Shown: piece by piece, positions 55,894-64,000 of the stretch | Position numbering within the stretch: position 1 is the stretch's first letter | Layout of the letters: the number at the start of each line of letters is the position of its first letter | DNA from: Bombyx mori | Lineage: Eukaryota > Arthropoda > Insecta > Lepidoptera > Bombycidae | Length of the DNA: 64,000 nt | Reading direction: 5' to 3' | NCBI RefSeq assembly: GCF_030269925.1 | Contig: NC_085121.1 | Coordinates: 327,501 to 391,500 of the forward strand | Position numbers and translations under genes: made by a program | Notes under the pieces: generated by a model | What the model saw: the letters and a program-made list of their open reading frames with translations, nothing else | Database searches by the model: none | Told to the model about the DNA's origin: nothing

Positions 55894-57201
55894 CCTAGTC
55901 AGGTCATAAGTATTGTCACACAGTAAAAACTTTTCTTTTAGAATGCTGGCCACAAAAAAGTTTATTGAATTCGAATTTCGAATTGTTCATGAAAATAAAA
56001 ATAGTATACATTTAGAATTTTACTCATTTTTAAATATGGAGTGGACGCTTAAAGAAGACCGTATTGCAGTTATTGCGTTGCATCGTTGCGGTTACGCGCC
56101 AATTCAAATTTTTAACATACTGAAAAATTTGAATATAACCAAAAGATTCGTTTATCGTACCATCAAACCATACAATGAAGACTCTAGTCTAGATGACAGG
56201 TCAAGAAGTGGTCGCCCTCGGTCTGTTAGGATTCCAGCAGTGATAAAAGCTGTGAAGGCGCGAATTCAAAGAAATCCCAAACGTAAGCAGAAACTGTTGG
56301 CCCTTCAGATGGGGTTAAGCAGAACCACGGTGAAAAGGGTGTTAAATGAAGACTTAGGGCTTCGGGCATATCGAAGAAAAACAGGACATCGTTTGAATGC
56401 TCGTCTAATGGACCTGAGACTGAAGAGATGCCGCGCTTTGTTGAAGCGGTACGCGGGAAAAAAATATCGGGAAATTCTTTTTTCGGATGAAAATTTTTTT
56501 AACGTAGAAGAGAGCTACAACAAAAAATATTATAAGGTGTACGCACACAGTAATGAAGAAGCGAGCAACCGTATTCCGCGTGTCCAACGAGGTCATTTTC
56601 CATCCTCGCTCATGGTATGGTTGGGAGTTTCTTATTGGGGCTTAACAGAGGTACATTTTTGTGAGAAAGGTGTAAAAACGAATGCAGTTGTGTATCAAAA
56701 TACAGTCCTGACGTACCTTGTGGTACCTGTTTCTCATACCATGTTCAATAACAGACACTGGGTATTCCAACAAGATTCGGCGCCAGTTCATAGAGCGAAG
56801 AGCACACAAGACTGGCTGGCGGCGCGTGAAATCGACTTCATCCGGCACGAAGACTGGCCCTCCTCCAGTCCAGATTTGAATCCGTTAGATTACAAGATAT
56901 GGCAACACTTGGAGGAAAAGGCGTGCTCAAAGCCTCATCCCAATTTGGAGTCACTCAAGACATCCTTGATTAAGGCAGCCGCCGATATTGACATGGACCT
57001 CGTTCGTGCTGCGATAGACGACTGGCCGCGCAGATTGAAGGCCTGTATTCAAAATCACGGAGGTCATTTTGAATAAACTTTAGTGTCATAAGAATCTATG
57101 TTTTGTTAAGTTCATTTTGGTATATAAATGGTTACATAATGAATAAACTTGTTTCAATTATTTTACATTAAACACGTGACAGAATTTATGACCTGACTAT
57201 G
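55894..57201 (+). mobile_element. Complete mariner-like element (DD37D), potentially coding
   Basis: 1308 bp with TA on both sides (55892-55893 and 57202-57203). The left end is CCTAGTCAGGTCATAAGT and the right end, inverted, is CATAGTCAGGTCATAAAT; both continue into TGTCAC. It contains one uninterrupted transposase. It inserted into the A/T tail of a short retro-insertion inside the RTE relic. It is a different subfamily from the copies at 7766 and 38027: related protein, distinct ends. Confidence 0.92.
56036..57076 (+). CDS. Mariner transposase, DD37D, uninterrupted (346 aa)
   Basis: Cut-and-paste transposase. I start at the Met of MEWTLKEDRIAVIAL because the inactive 8-kb copy starts at the same place; the upstream 41 codons that are also open would overlap the left end of the element. 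Two HTH units occupy about the first 110 residues, with a SGRPRS linker between them. Catalytic residues are Asp151 (FSDENFF), Asp247 (QQDSAPVH) and Asp285 (LNPLDYK), with 37 residues between the last two. This spacing is that of the maT-type (DD37D) group. The VMVWLGVSYWG block is intact and no stop or frameshift is present. Whether it is active is unknown. Confidence 0.92.
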   Translation: MEWTLKEDRIAVIALHRCGYAPIQIFNILKNLNITKRFVYRTIKPYNEDSSLDDRSRSGRPRSVRIPAVIKAVKARIQRNPKRKQKLLALQMGLSRTTVKRVLNEDLGLRAYRRKTGHRLNARLMDLRLKRCRALLKRYAGKKYREILFSDENFFNVEESYNKKYYKVYAHSNEEASNRIPRVQRGHFPSSLMVWLGVSYWGLTEVHFCEKGVKTNAVVYQNTVLTYLVVPVSHTMFNNRHWVFQQDSAPVHRAKSTQDWLAAREIDFIRHEDWPSSSPDLNPLDYKIWQHLEEKACSKPHPNLESLKTSLIKAAADIDMDLVRAAIDDWPRRLKACIQNHGGHFE

Positions 57202-57696
57202 TATATATATTTTTTTTATTGCTTAGATGTTAGATATAACATCTCCCTGTCGGACAGCCCGCTGCAGCTTGATAGGTCTAGACTGGCAATCCTGGATTTG
57301 TACGGTCATCGTCGCGGCTTCGTATAAATTATATTCTGTAGACTTTTGTATAATCTGTCTGAGGGTGTGAATATGGTCTACGGTATTGTAACCCTTTTGA
57401 AACCCAGCCTGCTCCGGTGGCTGCCATTCATCAAGCCTTCGGGCGAGACGATTAGTAATGACCCTAGAAAAGAACCTGTAGACGTGGCTCGAAAGAGATA
57501 TCGGTCTATAGTTCTTCAACAAAGTTTTATCACCTTTCTTGAAGAACAACACGACCCGACTCCTTGTCCACGCCAATGGTGTAGTCCCGTTGTGTATGAC
57601 GGAATTGTACAGGCTCCGTAATTTCTTCAGGATAGGAACCCCTCCGGATTTCAGCAGCTCCGTAGTAATTCCATCTTATATATAAGAGTGCCGTAT

Positions 57697-58446
57697 ACTG
57701 ATCCGTAATTCCGTAGACTGAGCAGTTTCTGTAGTTTAATATCACAGTCACAGTTAGTATGATAGGAAAGAAAATATATTTTTGTTCCCACAAAGTCGTT
57801 TGTTTTATTATAATTTACTTTACCTACCTACTATCTAAGATACTTATATGAAAACATATTTAAGCAGGTATAAAAAAGTCGAGTAATCTGAAATTGATTA
57901 AGATATGAAATTGAATGCATAAATGTATATAATATATATTAAATATTAAACGCATAATATTAAACGTTTTAATTAAAAAAAATATTAAATTTAAAAAATA
58001 TATGAATTCAAACAGCATCATCACTCAGATTCCCGCCAAAAAGTCACTACCATGAATTACCGACACCTGTATTCTTCAAGAATGACTATCTACTATAGAT
58101 TTTACACTAATGTAGCTGTATCGCAATCAAAATAGGCATGATGATCTCCGAATAGGGAGAATTAAAACTTTGTTCAATGAAACCCGTTGAAGACATAAGT
58201 AGGCAAGTTTACTGAAAACAAGAATCGGTTTGTCACATATAGCCTTATCTCTAATAAACTCTCTCGTATATAACTTCTGAAGTAAAACGGTTTTAGAAAC
58301 TAAAACGGTGTACGGTTCTCTACACCTAGTCAAAGTTTGGCGAATCAGGTCACGACGAAAGGAAGACCTTCCACCGAGCGGGTGTACTTGCTCGGTAGAC
58401 CAACGGTCCGAATGTTGAAGTTCGGAACATATATTTTTTTTCAAGC
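57697..58446. other. Intergenic AT-rich flank of the RTE insertion
   Basis: Nothing coding. A 'tcccgccaaaaagtcac' piece of the unclassified repeat is at about 58030. The 108-codon minus ORF at 58.1-58.45 kb resembles no family that I know. Confidence 0.45.
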
Positions 58447-58450
58447 TTTT

Positions 58451-58873
58451 CATGGATGGACGTACTCACAGTCCACCTGGTGTTAAGTGGTCACTGGAGC
58501 CCATAGAGATCTACAACGTAAATGCCGCCACCCGCCTTGAGATATGAGTTCTAAGGTCTCAGTTTAGTTACAACGGCTGCCCCACCCTTCAAACCGAAAC
58601 GCATTACTGCTTCACGGCAGAAATAGGCTGGTGGTACCTACCCGTACGGACTCACAAGAGGTCCTACCACCAGTAATTACCTACGCAGGTTATAATTTTG
58701 CGGGTTTTGTTTTTTCTTATTACACGATGTTGTTCCTTCACCGTGGAAGTCATCGTGAACATTTGTGAAGTACCTACTTCATTAGAAAAATTGATACCGG
58801 CCTGCGGAATTCGAACACCGCTGCATCGCTAAATACAAATGCACCGGAGGTCTTATCCTTTAGGCCACGACCT
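58451..58873 (-). repeat. tRNA-headed SINE, full length
   Basis: Reverse copy with 3' tail at 58451 ('gatggacgtactcacagtcc') and tRNA-like head at 58873 (inverse of 'gtcgtggcctaaaggataag'). It forms an inverted pair with 59224-59690. Confidence 0.88.
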
Positions 58874-59223
58874 TCTGTACGACGAGGTATAATATCCAAG
58901 CTTATCGTGAGAATGTCGTGGTGGTCGTAAGATTCAGGCATCTGTCAAATATGTTGTGGTCTGTGATGGCTACCGGCACACAGATCTTCTAAGGTTCTGC
59001 TTTGCATGATGTTTATGCCTTTTTAATACAAGCGTACTGCGATCGTCAACCGGAACTTACTGGTAGGGTGTATTGTAAGCTTGCATGAGTGGCTATCACC
59101 GTTCTGTCAATTCCTGCCACGTACCACTTATGCATTTCGCTTTGAAAAGTTAGATAGCCATTATACAATTAATTACCCCGTTATTACCCGTGTGGAGGTA
59201 TTCACATTGTGATTGTTTGAGAA

Positions 59224-59690
59224 GTCGTCGTGGCCTAAAGGATAAGTCGTCGTGGCTTAAAGGATAAGACGCCCGGTGCATTCGTGTTGAGCGATGCACC
59301 GGTGTTCGAATCTCAGGCGGGTACCAATTTTTCTAATGAAATACGTACTCAACAAATATTCACGATTGACTTCCACGGTGAAGGAATAACATCGTGTAAT
59401 AAGAAAAAACAATACCCGCAATATTATAACTTGCGTAGGTAATTACTGGTGGCAGGATCTCTTGTGAGTCCGCATGGGTAGGTACTGCCAGCCAATTTCT
59501 GCCGTGAAGTAGTAATGCATTTCGGTTTAAAGGGTGGGGCAGCCTTTGTAAATAAACTGAGACCTTAGAACTCATATCTCAAGGTGGGTGGCGGCATTTA
59601 CGTTGTAGATGTCTATGGGCTCCAGTAACCACTTAGCACCAGGTGGGCTGTAAGCTCGTCCACCCATCTAAGCAATACAAAAAACAAAAA
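59224..59690 (+). repeat. tRNA-headed SINE, full length, duplicated A-box segment
   Basis: The head unit gtcgtcgtggc-ctaaaggataa is present twice in tandem (59224-59245 and 59246-59267; one base differs). Then come 'gatgcaccggtgttcgaatc' (B-box-like), the body and an 'aagcaatacaaaaaacaaaa' tail. This is tRNA-derived retroposon sequence, not a tRNA gene: there is no acceptor-stem pairing or anticodon arm that I can fold. Confidence 0.88.
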
Positions 59691-59699
59691 AAAATGATA

Positions 59700-60739
59700 T
59701 GAGTCCAAGTAGCCACTTGACACCAGATCGGCCGTGAGCTCATTCACGAAACGAAGCTAAAGAAACGAGATGTTATAGAACCAAAGGTAAGCAATGACGA
59801 CGTTTTCACGGCTATTTTATTGTCTCCGAAAGCAGATGATAAGTCAATCTAAGTCAGCGCTTACAGATAATCTGTCAAGCCCACATTAATCAGTCAGTCC
59901 TACTGCCTACAGATAATCTGAAAACATCTTTAAACAAAAATAGCAGGTGAGTCACTGTCAACAAACAACTCAAGTTAATAACAACATTTTACATTTGGAT
60001 AGAAAGAAAATATAGAAGAAATGATACTCCCTAATTTTTACACCGACAAGATTAAGGTAGCGATTAAGGAAAAATAATAAAAAGTACAACTATGTAATTA
60101 CTCATTTTAATATAGGTAAATACACCTGATTTTCACAGAAAGTTGTATTTTCCTTCGAATTTAACATTTTCGTACAAACTGGAATAAAATATTACAATTT
60201 GTAAACAAAATGTTTCAAAACAACATCATCAGTGTATTAATGTTGTGCATAGTTGTAGCAATGCAGTGACAATTAGCGGACAGCCAGTCCCTGTGTCCCA
60301 TCTCAATGGAATAGAACAATATTATACAAAATATATATATTTTTACAAAAAATATATTTACCAATCAGTATTAAATAAAACAGCTTGAAAATTTGGACTG
60401 CAATCTCAAGTTGACTGCGGGCCTCAGCAGTCAGAATGTCCACTCTTACTAAGAAAAAAAAAACACTATGCCTCAGATGATGCCAAACAGGATAAGAAAC
60501 AACATAAAATGAACCCTATCACCAGGTGACTCTCTGATCCAGACTTGTGCCTCAGTTCTGCAACTTTGATTACAATGTTACAATGAGAAGGTCATCCAAT
60601 AGGAAATCAACAGGTCTATTGGATAGATATAATTTTATATATAAGTTATTAATAATAAAATAATGGAAATTTTACAGCAAATAAGCTGCATGTGTAGCTA
60701 ACCAATTAGTTACCAGTAGACCGGATGATAGCACGCACA
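59700..60739 (-). other. 3' flank and probable 3'UTR of MINDY3
   Basis: AT-rich. Several TTTATT (AATAAA on the minus strand) occur, for example near 60372 and 60652. No other gene is seen. Confidence 0.5.
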
Positions 60740-62038
60740 TTAATTGAGCGAGGGTGAATGTCCATCGTCCCAGACAACATCAATGCTGGGCCACTTAGTC
60801 TGCAGACAGGTCAACATGGGGTCTGTGGTGGCAGCACGCATCGGGCACTCGAGCAAAGCTGCTCGACCAGTGCGGTACACAACTCTGCCACCTGGGTTAC
60901 TACGCTCAAGACCATTGTAATGGTGAAGGGTGAATGTGTCAGGAGCACCACGTTCACATCCTGGGAAAAATTCATCCATGAAAGTACTTAACAAAATTAT
61001 TCCCAAGTTTTCAGTGTCTAATTTCCGCCTCATTAATTCCACATATTCTGGTTCACTGACTAAGTCTGCAGCGCACAGAACATCCTGCAAAGCTACTGAA
61101 GGAATGAAATTGTTGCCTTCAGGATCAAATGATCTGAATATTCGTTCAGCAGATTCTCCTGCACTCTCTGGTGCTGCCAATCGACGCTCTAGAGAGAAAA
61201 GCACAGTCAGGTGAGTCTCGGAAGCCAGTACCCAAACAGGATGTTTAGGGCTCTTGTAAAACGACCCTACAGTGCAGTATTGCATATGCTCCATGATAGT
61301 CAGGAAACCAATGTCATTTTGTTTTTCTATGCCTCTAAGTCTTAAACCACTGACAACTTGATCATGATCCCACACATGTGCCACTGCTCGTCCAGTCAGC
61401 ATCAAATTGATGAGACCTTGTGATCCATACCCATATGTGGAATGTATCAGGGGGTCTGAGAGTTCAGAGAGCTCTGCTTCTACTGTACTTATACCCTTAC
61501 TGAGAATCACACTATATAACAGAAGTAGAACACCATATTTGTCCTTCAATATCCTAATGTTCCTTGTGTAAAATGCCTCCACTTCTGACAGATTTTGAAA
61601 CGAATGTACCTGGATTCTTCGATGGAAATGTTCAATGGTATCACTAGAGTGTTCATCCACACTAACGCTGTTACTTCCACTTGTTTCCGCACCAGACTCA
61701 TTCTTCCGGTAAACAGCTACATTGTATTTAGGTGCTAGACACTGGCTTAAAATCGTACACACAGCTCTCACAAGTAAAGAGTTGCACTTCTCCGATGTTA
61801 AGTCTTGAAAACTATGTCCTGGAGTCTCTGATAGGAGAATCTTAAGCAAAAATCCTTGTACTGGGGCGATCGCAGCGCAAGGTCCACCCTCCTGCTGAAT
61901 GAGGGCGCTGGGTTCATCAGGACTGAATTGAAAACCTTGCGCCCAACGTCGGAAAACATCTTCTTTGACGTGGTCCCCCCACAGCAAGCGTCGCGTGCCT
62001 GCCAGCTCGCGCTCCAGCGCCACGCTACTCGCACTCAT
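60740..62038 (-). CDS. MINDY3: MINDY-3 family deubiquitinase (432 aa, intronless)
   Basis: Cysteine protease that trims Lys48-linked polyubiquitin. The catalytic Cys is in QQEGGPCAAIAPVQGF (Cys54) and the catalytic His in SETHLTVLFS (His276). Further family blocks are KYGVLLLLYSVILSKGI, YGYGSQGLINLMLTGRAV, GFLTIMEHMQYC, FRSFDPEGNNFIPSV (degenerate EF-hand-like), LGIILLSTFMDEFFPG and LQTKWPSIDVVW ending SPSLN, the same end as human MINDY3. I start at the Met of MSASSVALERE (62038); ten further codons upstream (from 62068) are open but the shorter start aligns with the human protein. A single-exon gene in an intron-rich neighbourhood suggests either intron loss or a retrocopy that has stayed intact. 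Confidence 0.96.
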   Translation of the reverse strand: MSASSVALERELAGTRRLLWGDHVKEDVFRRWAQGFQFSPDEPSALIQQEGGPCAAIAPVQGFLLKILLSETPGHSFQDLTSEKCNSLLVRAVCTILSQCLAPKYNVAVYRKNESGAETSGSNSVSVDEHSSDTIEHFHRRIQVHSFQNLSEVEAFYTRNIRILKDKYGVLLLLYSVILSKGISTVEAELSELSDPLIHSTYGYGSQGLINLMLTGRAVAHVWDHDQVVSGLRLRGIEKQNDIGFLTIMEHMQYCTVGSFYKSPKHPVWVLASETHLTVLFSLERRLAAPESAGESAERIFRSFDPEGNNFIPSVALQDVLCAADLVSEPEYVELMRRKLDTENLGIILLSTFMDEFFPGCERGAPDTFTLHHYNGLERSNPGGRVVYRTGRAALLECPMRAATTDPMLTCLQTKWPSIDVVWDDGHSPSLN

Positions 62039-63054
62039 CGTTTCTTTGTTACACTTACTATAACTCAACTACAGCTGTGTGTCGGTTTCAATCCTTTCAA
62101 CCCCGTAGACACATCGAGATTTATACTTCCTGAAACATTAAAATATATTCAATAATTACGTGTTAAAGTGAAAAAATTTAGTATGTAATAAGAAATCATT
62201 TCATGGATATCAATTCAGTGAAATTTAGTCACAAAAAGAACTATAACCACGTAATACTCACTGGCACTATGTAAGTATGTAGTGCATGACTACTAACTTT
62301 CGATGTTTACTTTTGATTGTTTGAAACGATGTCAGTAAAAAAATATTCAAATGGCATTATAAATCATACGTTGATTAGTAATAAACTTTTCATGAAGAGA
62401 AAAGAAAAGCTTACGACATGAAGGCTGCCATTTTTGTAAATTATGGCAAGTGGCAAATGCAACTGGCAACATTCGAGAAAGACATGATTAACTTACTTCC
62501 ACCAATAAAAAATATTCTATTATTTAAATGGAAAGGCAGTTTTGGAGCAATCAGCGGAACGTCAAACATTTATAAACACAGGTATTAGGAAAGTGAACGA
62601 ATACTTCTATTATAAAGCACAGGTACATGAGATTCAGAACAGACCAATTAGAAAGTAAAAAATTATGACATTTATGTACCGTATTCCATTTAAATTATTA
62701 CTGCAATCACAGATTACTTTATATATGTTGAATGCACAATTAACTGCAATTTGTCTTTATGCTGATGATTTGGTTTTATTTAAATGTATGTCCTTATTCT
62801 TCTTCTCAGTCAGTATTTGAAACTTGAAGAGGTGAGTCTTGAAGACTGTTATCTAAATACTCGTTCACAATTCTTTTCTACGTGTTTTTATCTTCAGCAG
62901 TATTTAGTGTTTCAAGTACCATATCTGTCACTTTCGAAACGTAGATACTAGTTGAACGAGAGACAGGGAATGTTGTTTTGAGTTACAAAAATTCTGTGAA
63001 AAACTTTGTTTGAGAAAATCAAACAAGTAGCAAAGCTACAAATGAACTTATTTG

Positions 63055-63215
63055 AATGAAGCCCACTCAGTTTCTCGCCGGATCTTCTCAGTGGGCCGCG
63101 ATCCGGTGGTAGATTCTGTGAAGCACTGCTCTTGCTAGGGCTAGTGTTAGCAAAGTCTCTCAGGCTGAGCCTTCCGGTCGTGGCTGATATAGCCTTTTAG
63201 TCCACCAGCGAATTG
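63055..63215 (+). repeat. Bm1 SINE
   Basis: 'gcccactcagtttctcgccg', 'gatcttctcagtgggccgcg', 'gtagattctgtgaagcac', 'ttgctagggctagtgttagc', then 'gatatagccttttagtcc'. Close to the Bm1 consensus as I remember it. Confidence 0.88.
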
Positions 63216-63296
63216 GTAGGGAAAAAAGATGAATTTTCGATAAAAAGATATATTGAAATTTCATTTATTAATTTTTTTGTTGTTGATAGATAGATT

Positions 63297-63650
63297 TGCT
63301 TAGATGAGTGGACGAGCTCACAGCCCACCTGGTGTTAAGTAGTTACTGGAGCCCATAGACATCTACAACGTAAATGCGCCACCCACCTTGAGATACCACC
63401 AGATTATTATTTTATATTCATAGATGGGTGAGCCCCATCTTGGTGTTGAGTCGTTAGCGGAGCTCATAGACATCTACAATGTAAATGCCGCCACCCATCT
63501 TGAGATATGAGTTCTAAGGTATCATCAGTATAGTTACAACGGCTGCCCCACCCTTCAAACCGAAACACATTACTGCTTCATTGCAGTAATAGGCAGGTTG
63601 GTAGTACCTACCCGTGTGGACTCACAAGAGATTCGGCCACCAGTAATAGA
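63297..63650 (-). repeat. Two SINE tail fragments in tandem
   Basis: The first (63297-63398) runs 'gcttagatgagtggacgagc' to 'ccaccttgagat' and then jumps to 'accaccag', so it has an internal deletion. The second (63414-63650) runs from 'atagatgggtgag' to 'ggccaccagtaat'. Both are on the minus strand. Confidence 0.82.
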
Positions 63651-64000
63651 CATCTAGTTATATGATTAGAGTCCATGGGCTGATAGAATAGAATAGAAAA
63701 AAATATATGATTAGAGTGCTTTACTAATCTTTGTTTAAATCTGCTTACAAATTCTAAATGAAACATTACATTCGTTACTATAATTTAATTTGCAACAAGA
63801 ATATTTATTATGTAAGAAATAAGCTGTAAACTGGGATAAAGGGACGTGGAACAATATTCACCTGACTAAGAGCTCGGCTTTATGATAATTTGCTACCTAT
63901 TCACACGCGTCGACTACCAGGCCATAAATGTTTTAAAAAAAACATATTTTGACATTTGACGTATAGATCACGTTTGACGTATAGACGTTTCGCACCTTTG

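Larger units (their letters stand above)
55005..57685 (-). mobile_element. 5'-truncated RTE-like non-LTR retrotransposon, split by a mariner
   Basis: Flanked by an 11-bp duplication GAGTGCCGTAT at 54994-55004 and 57686-57696. On the minus strand it runs from DGITTEL through NYRPISL, DHIHTLRQII, RQGDVIS, KLFTAALEDVF, LRFADD and SRMLNDLN to GRPPTRWTDDLVRM, and ends in an (ATC)n tail. The finger/palm segment with the first catalytic Asp (expected between STEYN and LYEAATMT) is deleted. A frameshift lies before LRFADD, so it is dead. It starts in the RT domain; the endonuclease is missing. Confidence 0.88.
62069..64000. other. Upstream flank of MINDY3 with SINE fragments
   Basis: No gene recognised. 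Bm1 is at 63055-63215 and two SINE tails are at 63297-63398 and 63414-63650. The last 350 bases show nothing identifiable. Confidence 0.6.

Noticed and set aside
59246..59330. tRNA gene
   Set aside because: A- and B-box-like sequences are present but belong to the SINE head; no acceptor stem or anticodon arm folds and the same sequence recurs in other SINE copies.
1..64000. CRISPR array, operon-like defence system or prophage
   Set aside because: The window is animal nuclear DNA; no regularly spaced repeats with unique spacers are present, and the only tandem array has uniform 77-bp units with no spacers.

Overview
The window is a stretch of lepidopteran nuclear DNA, almost certainly from a Bombyx silkworm. 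The evidence is intron-rich genes with GT/AG introns, an AT-rich non-coding background, several copies of what I recognise from memory as the Bombyx Bm1 SINE, and many copies of a second, tRNA-headed SINE. Mariner, Helitron, hAT, pogo-like and RTE-like relics are also present. No bacterial, organellar or viral genome features are seen.

Layout. (1) 173-9596, plus strand: the last three coding exons of a microsomal cytochrome b5, with both heme histidines and the C-terminal membrane anchor; the start lies upstream of the window. Its introns hold a Helitron, two palindromic MITEs, SINEs and a dead mariner. (2) 9597-18912: intergenic DNA with two more MITEs, SINEs, a 198-bp retro-insertion with a perfect 16-bp target duplication, and an unrecognised 136-codon ORF on the minus strand. 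(3) 18913-45800, plus strand: a complete Sec16 gene. I could phase it through 27 exons into one 2057-residue frame: N-terminal disordered region, Arg-rich segment, central conserved/ACE1 domain, Pro-rich linker and conserved C-terminal region. Its introns carry a Bm1 SINE, SINE tails touching two splice acceptors, a Helitron, an RTE fragment, a mariner relic and a hAT MITE with a perfect 8-bp target duplication. A 77-bp tandem array repeats the exon 17 splice donor. (4) 47600-47914, minus: a short ORF whose end resembles the last exon of an insect gustatory receptor (tentative). (5) 48864-50923: an internally deleted pogo-like DNA transposon with TA duplications, 24-bp inverted ends, a broken HTH domain and a PHD-type zinc finger. 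(6) 51236-52525, minus: a two-exon, membrane-anchored serine-protease homologue that has lost the catalytic His and Ser. (7) 52843-53564, minus: SNRNP35, a U11/U12 minor-spliceosome protein. (8) 55005-57685, minus: a 5'-truncated RTE-type retrotransposon with an 11-bp target duplication, split by a mariner-like (DD37D) element with an uninterrupted 346-codon transposase. (9) 58451-59690: two SINEs in inverted orientation. (10) 60740-62038, minus: intronless MINDY3 deubiquitinase. (11) 62069-64000: Bm1 and SINE fragments.

The host genes are unrelated housekeeping functions: electron transfer at the ER, ER-exit-site organisation, minor splicing and Lys48-ubiquitin trimming. They do not form an operon-like system. 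The most unusual items are the Sec16 splice-site array, a possible early-terminating Sec16 isoform, the doubly inactivated membrane protease homologue, and the dated nest of transposons at 55-57.7 kb.
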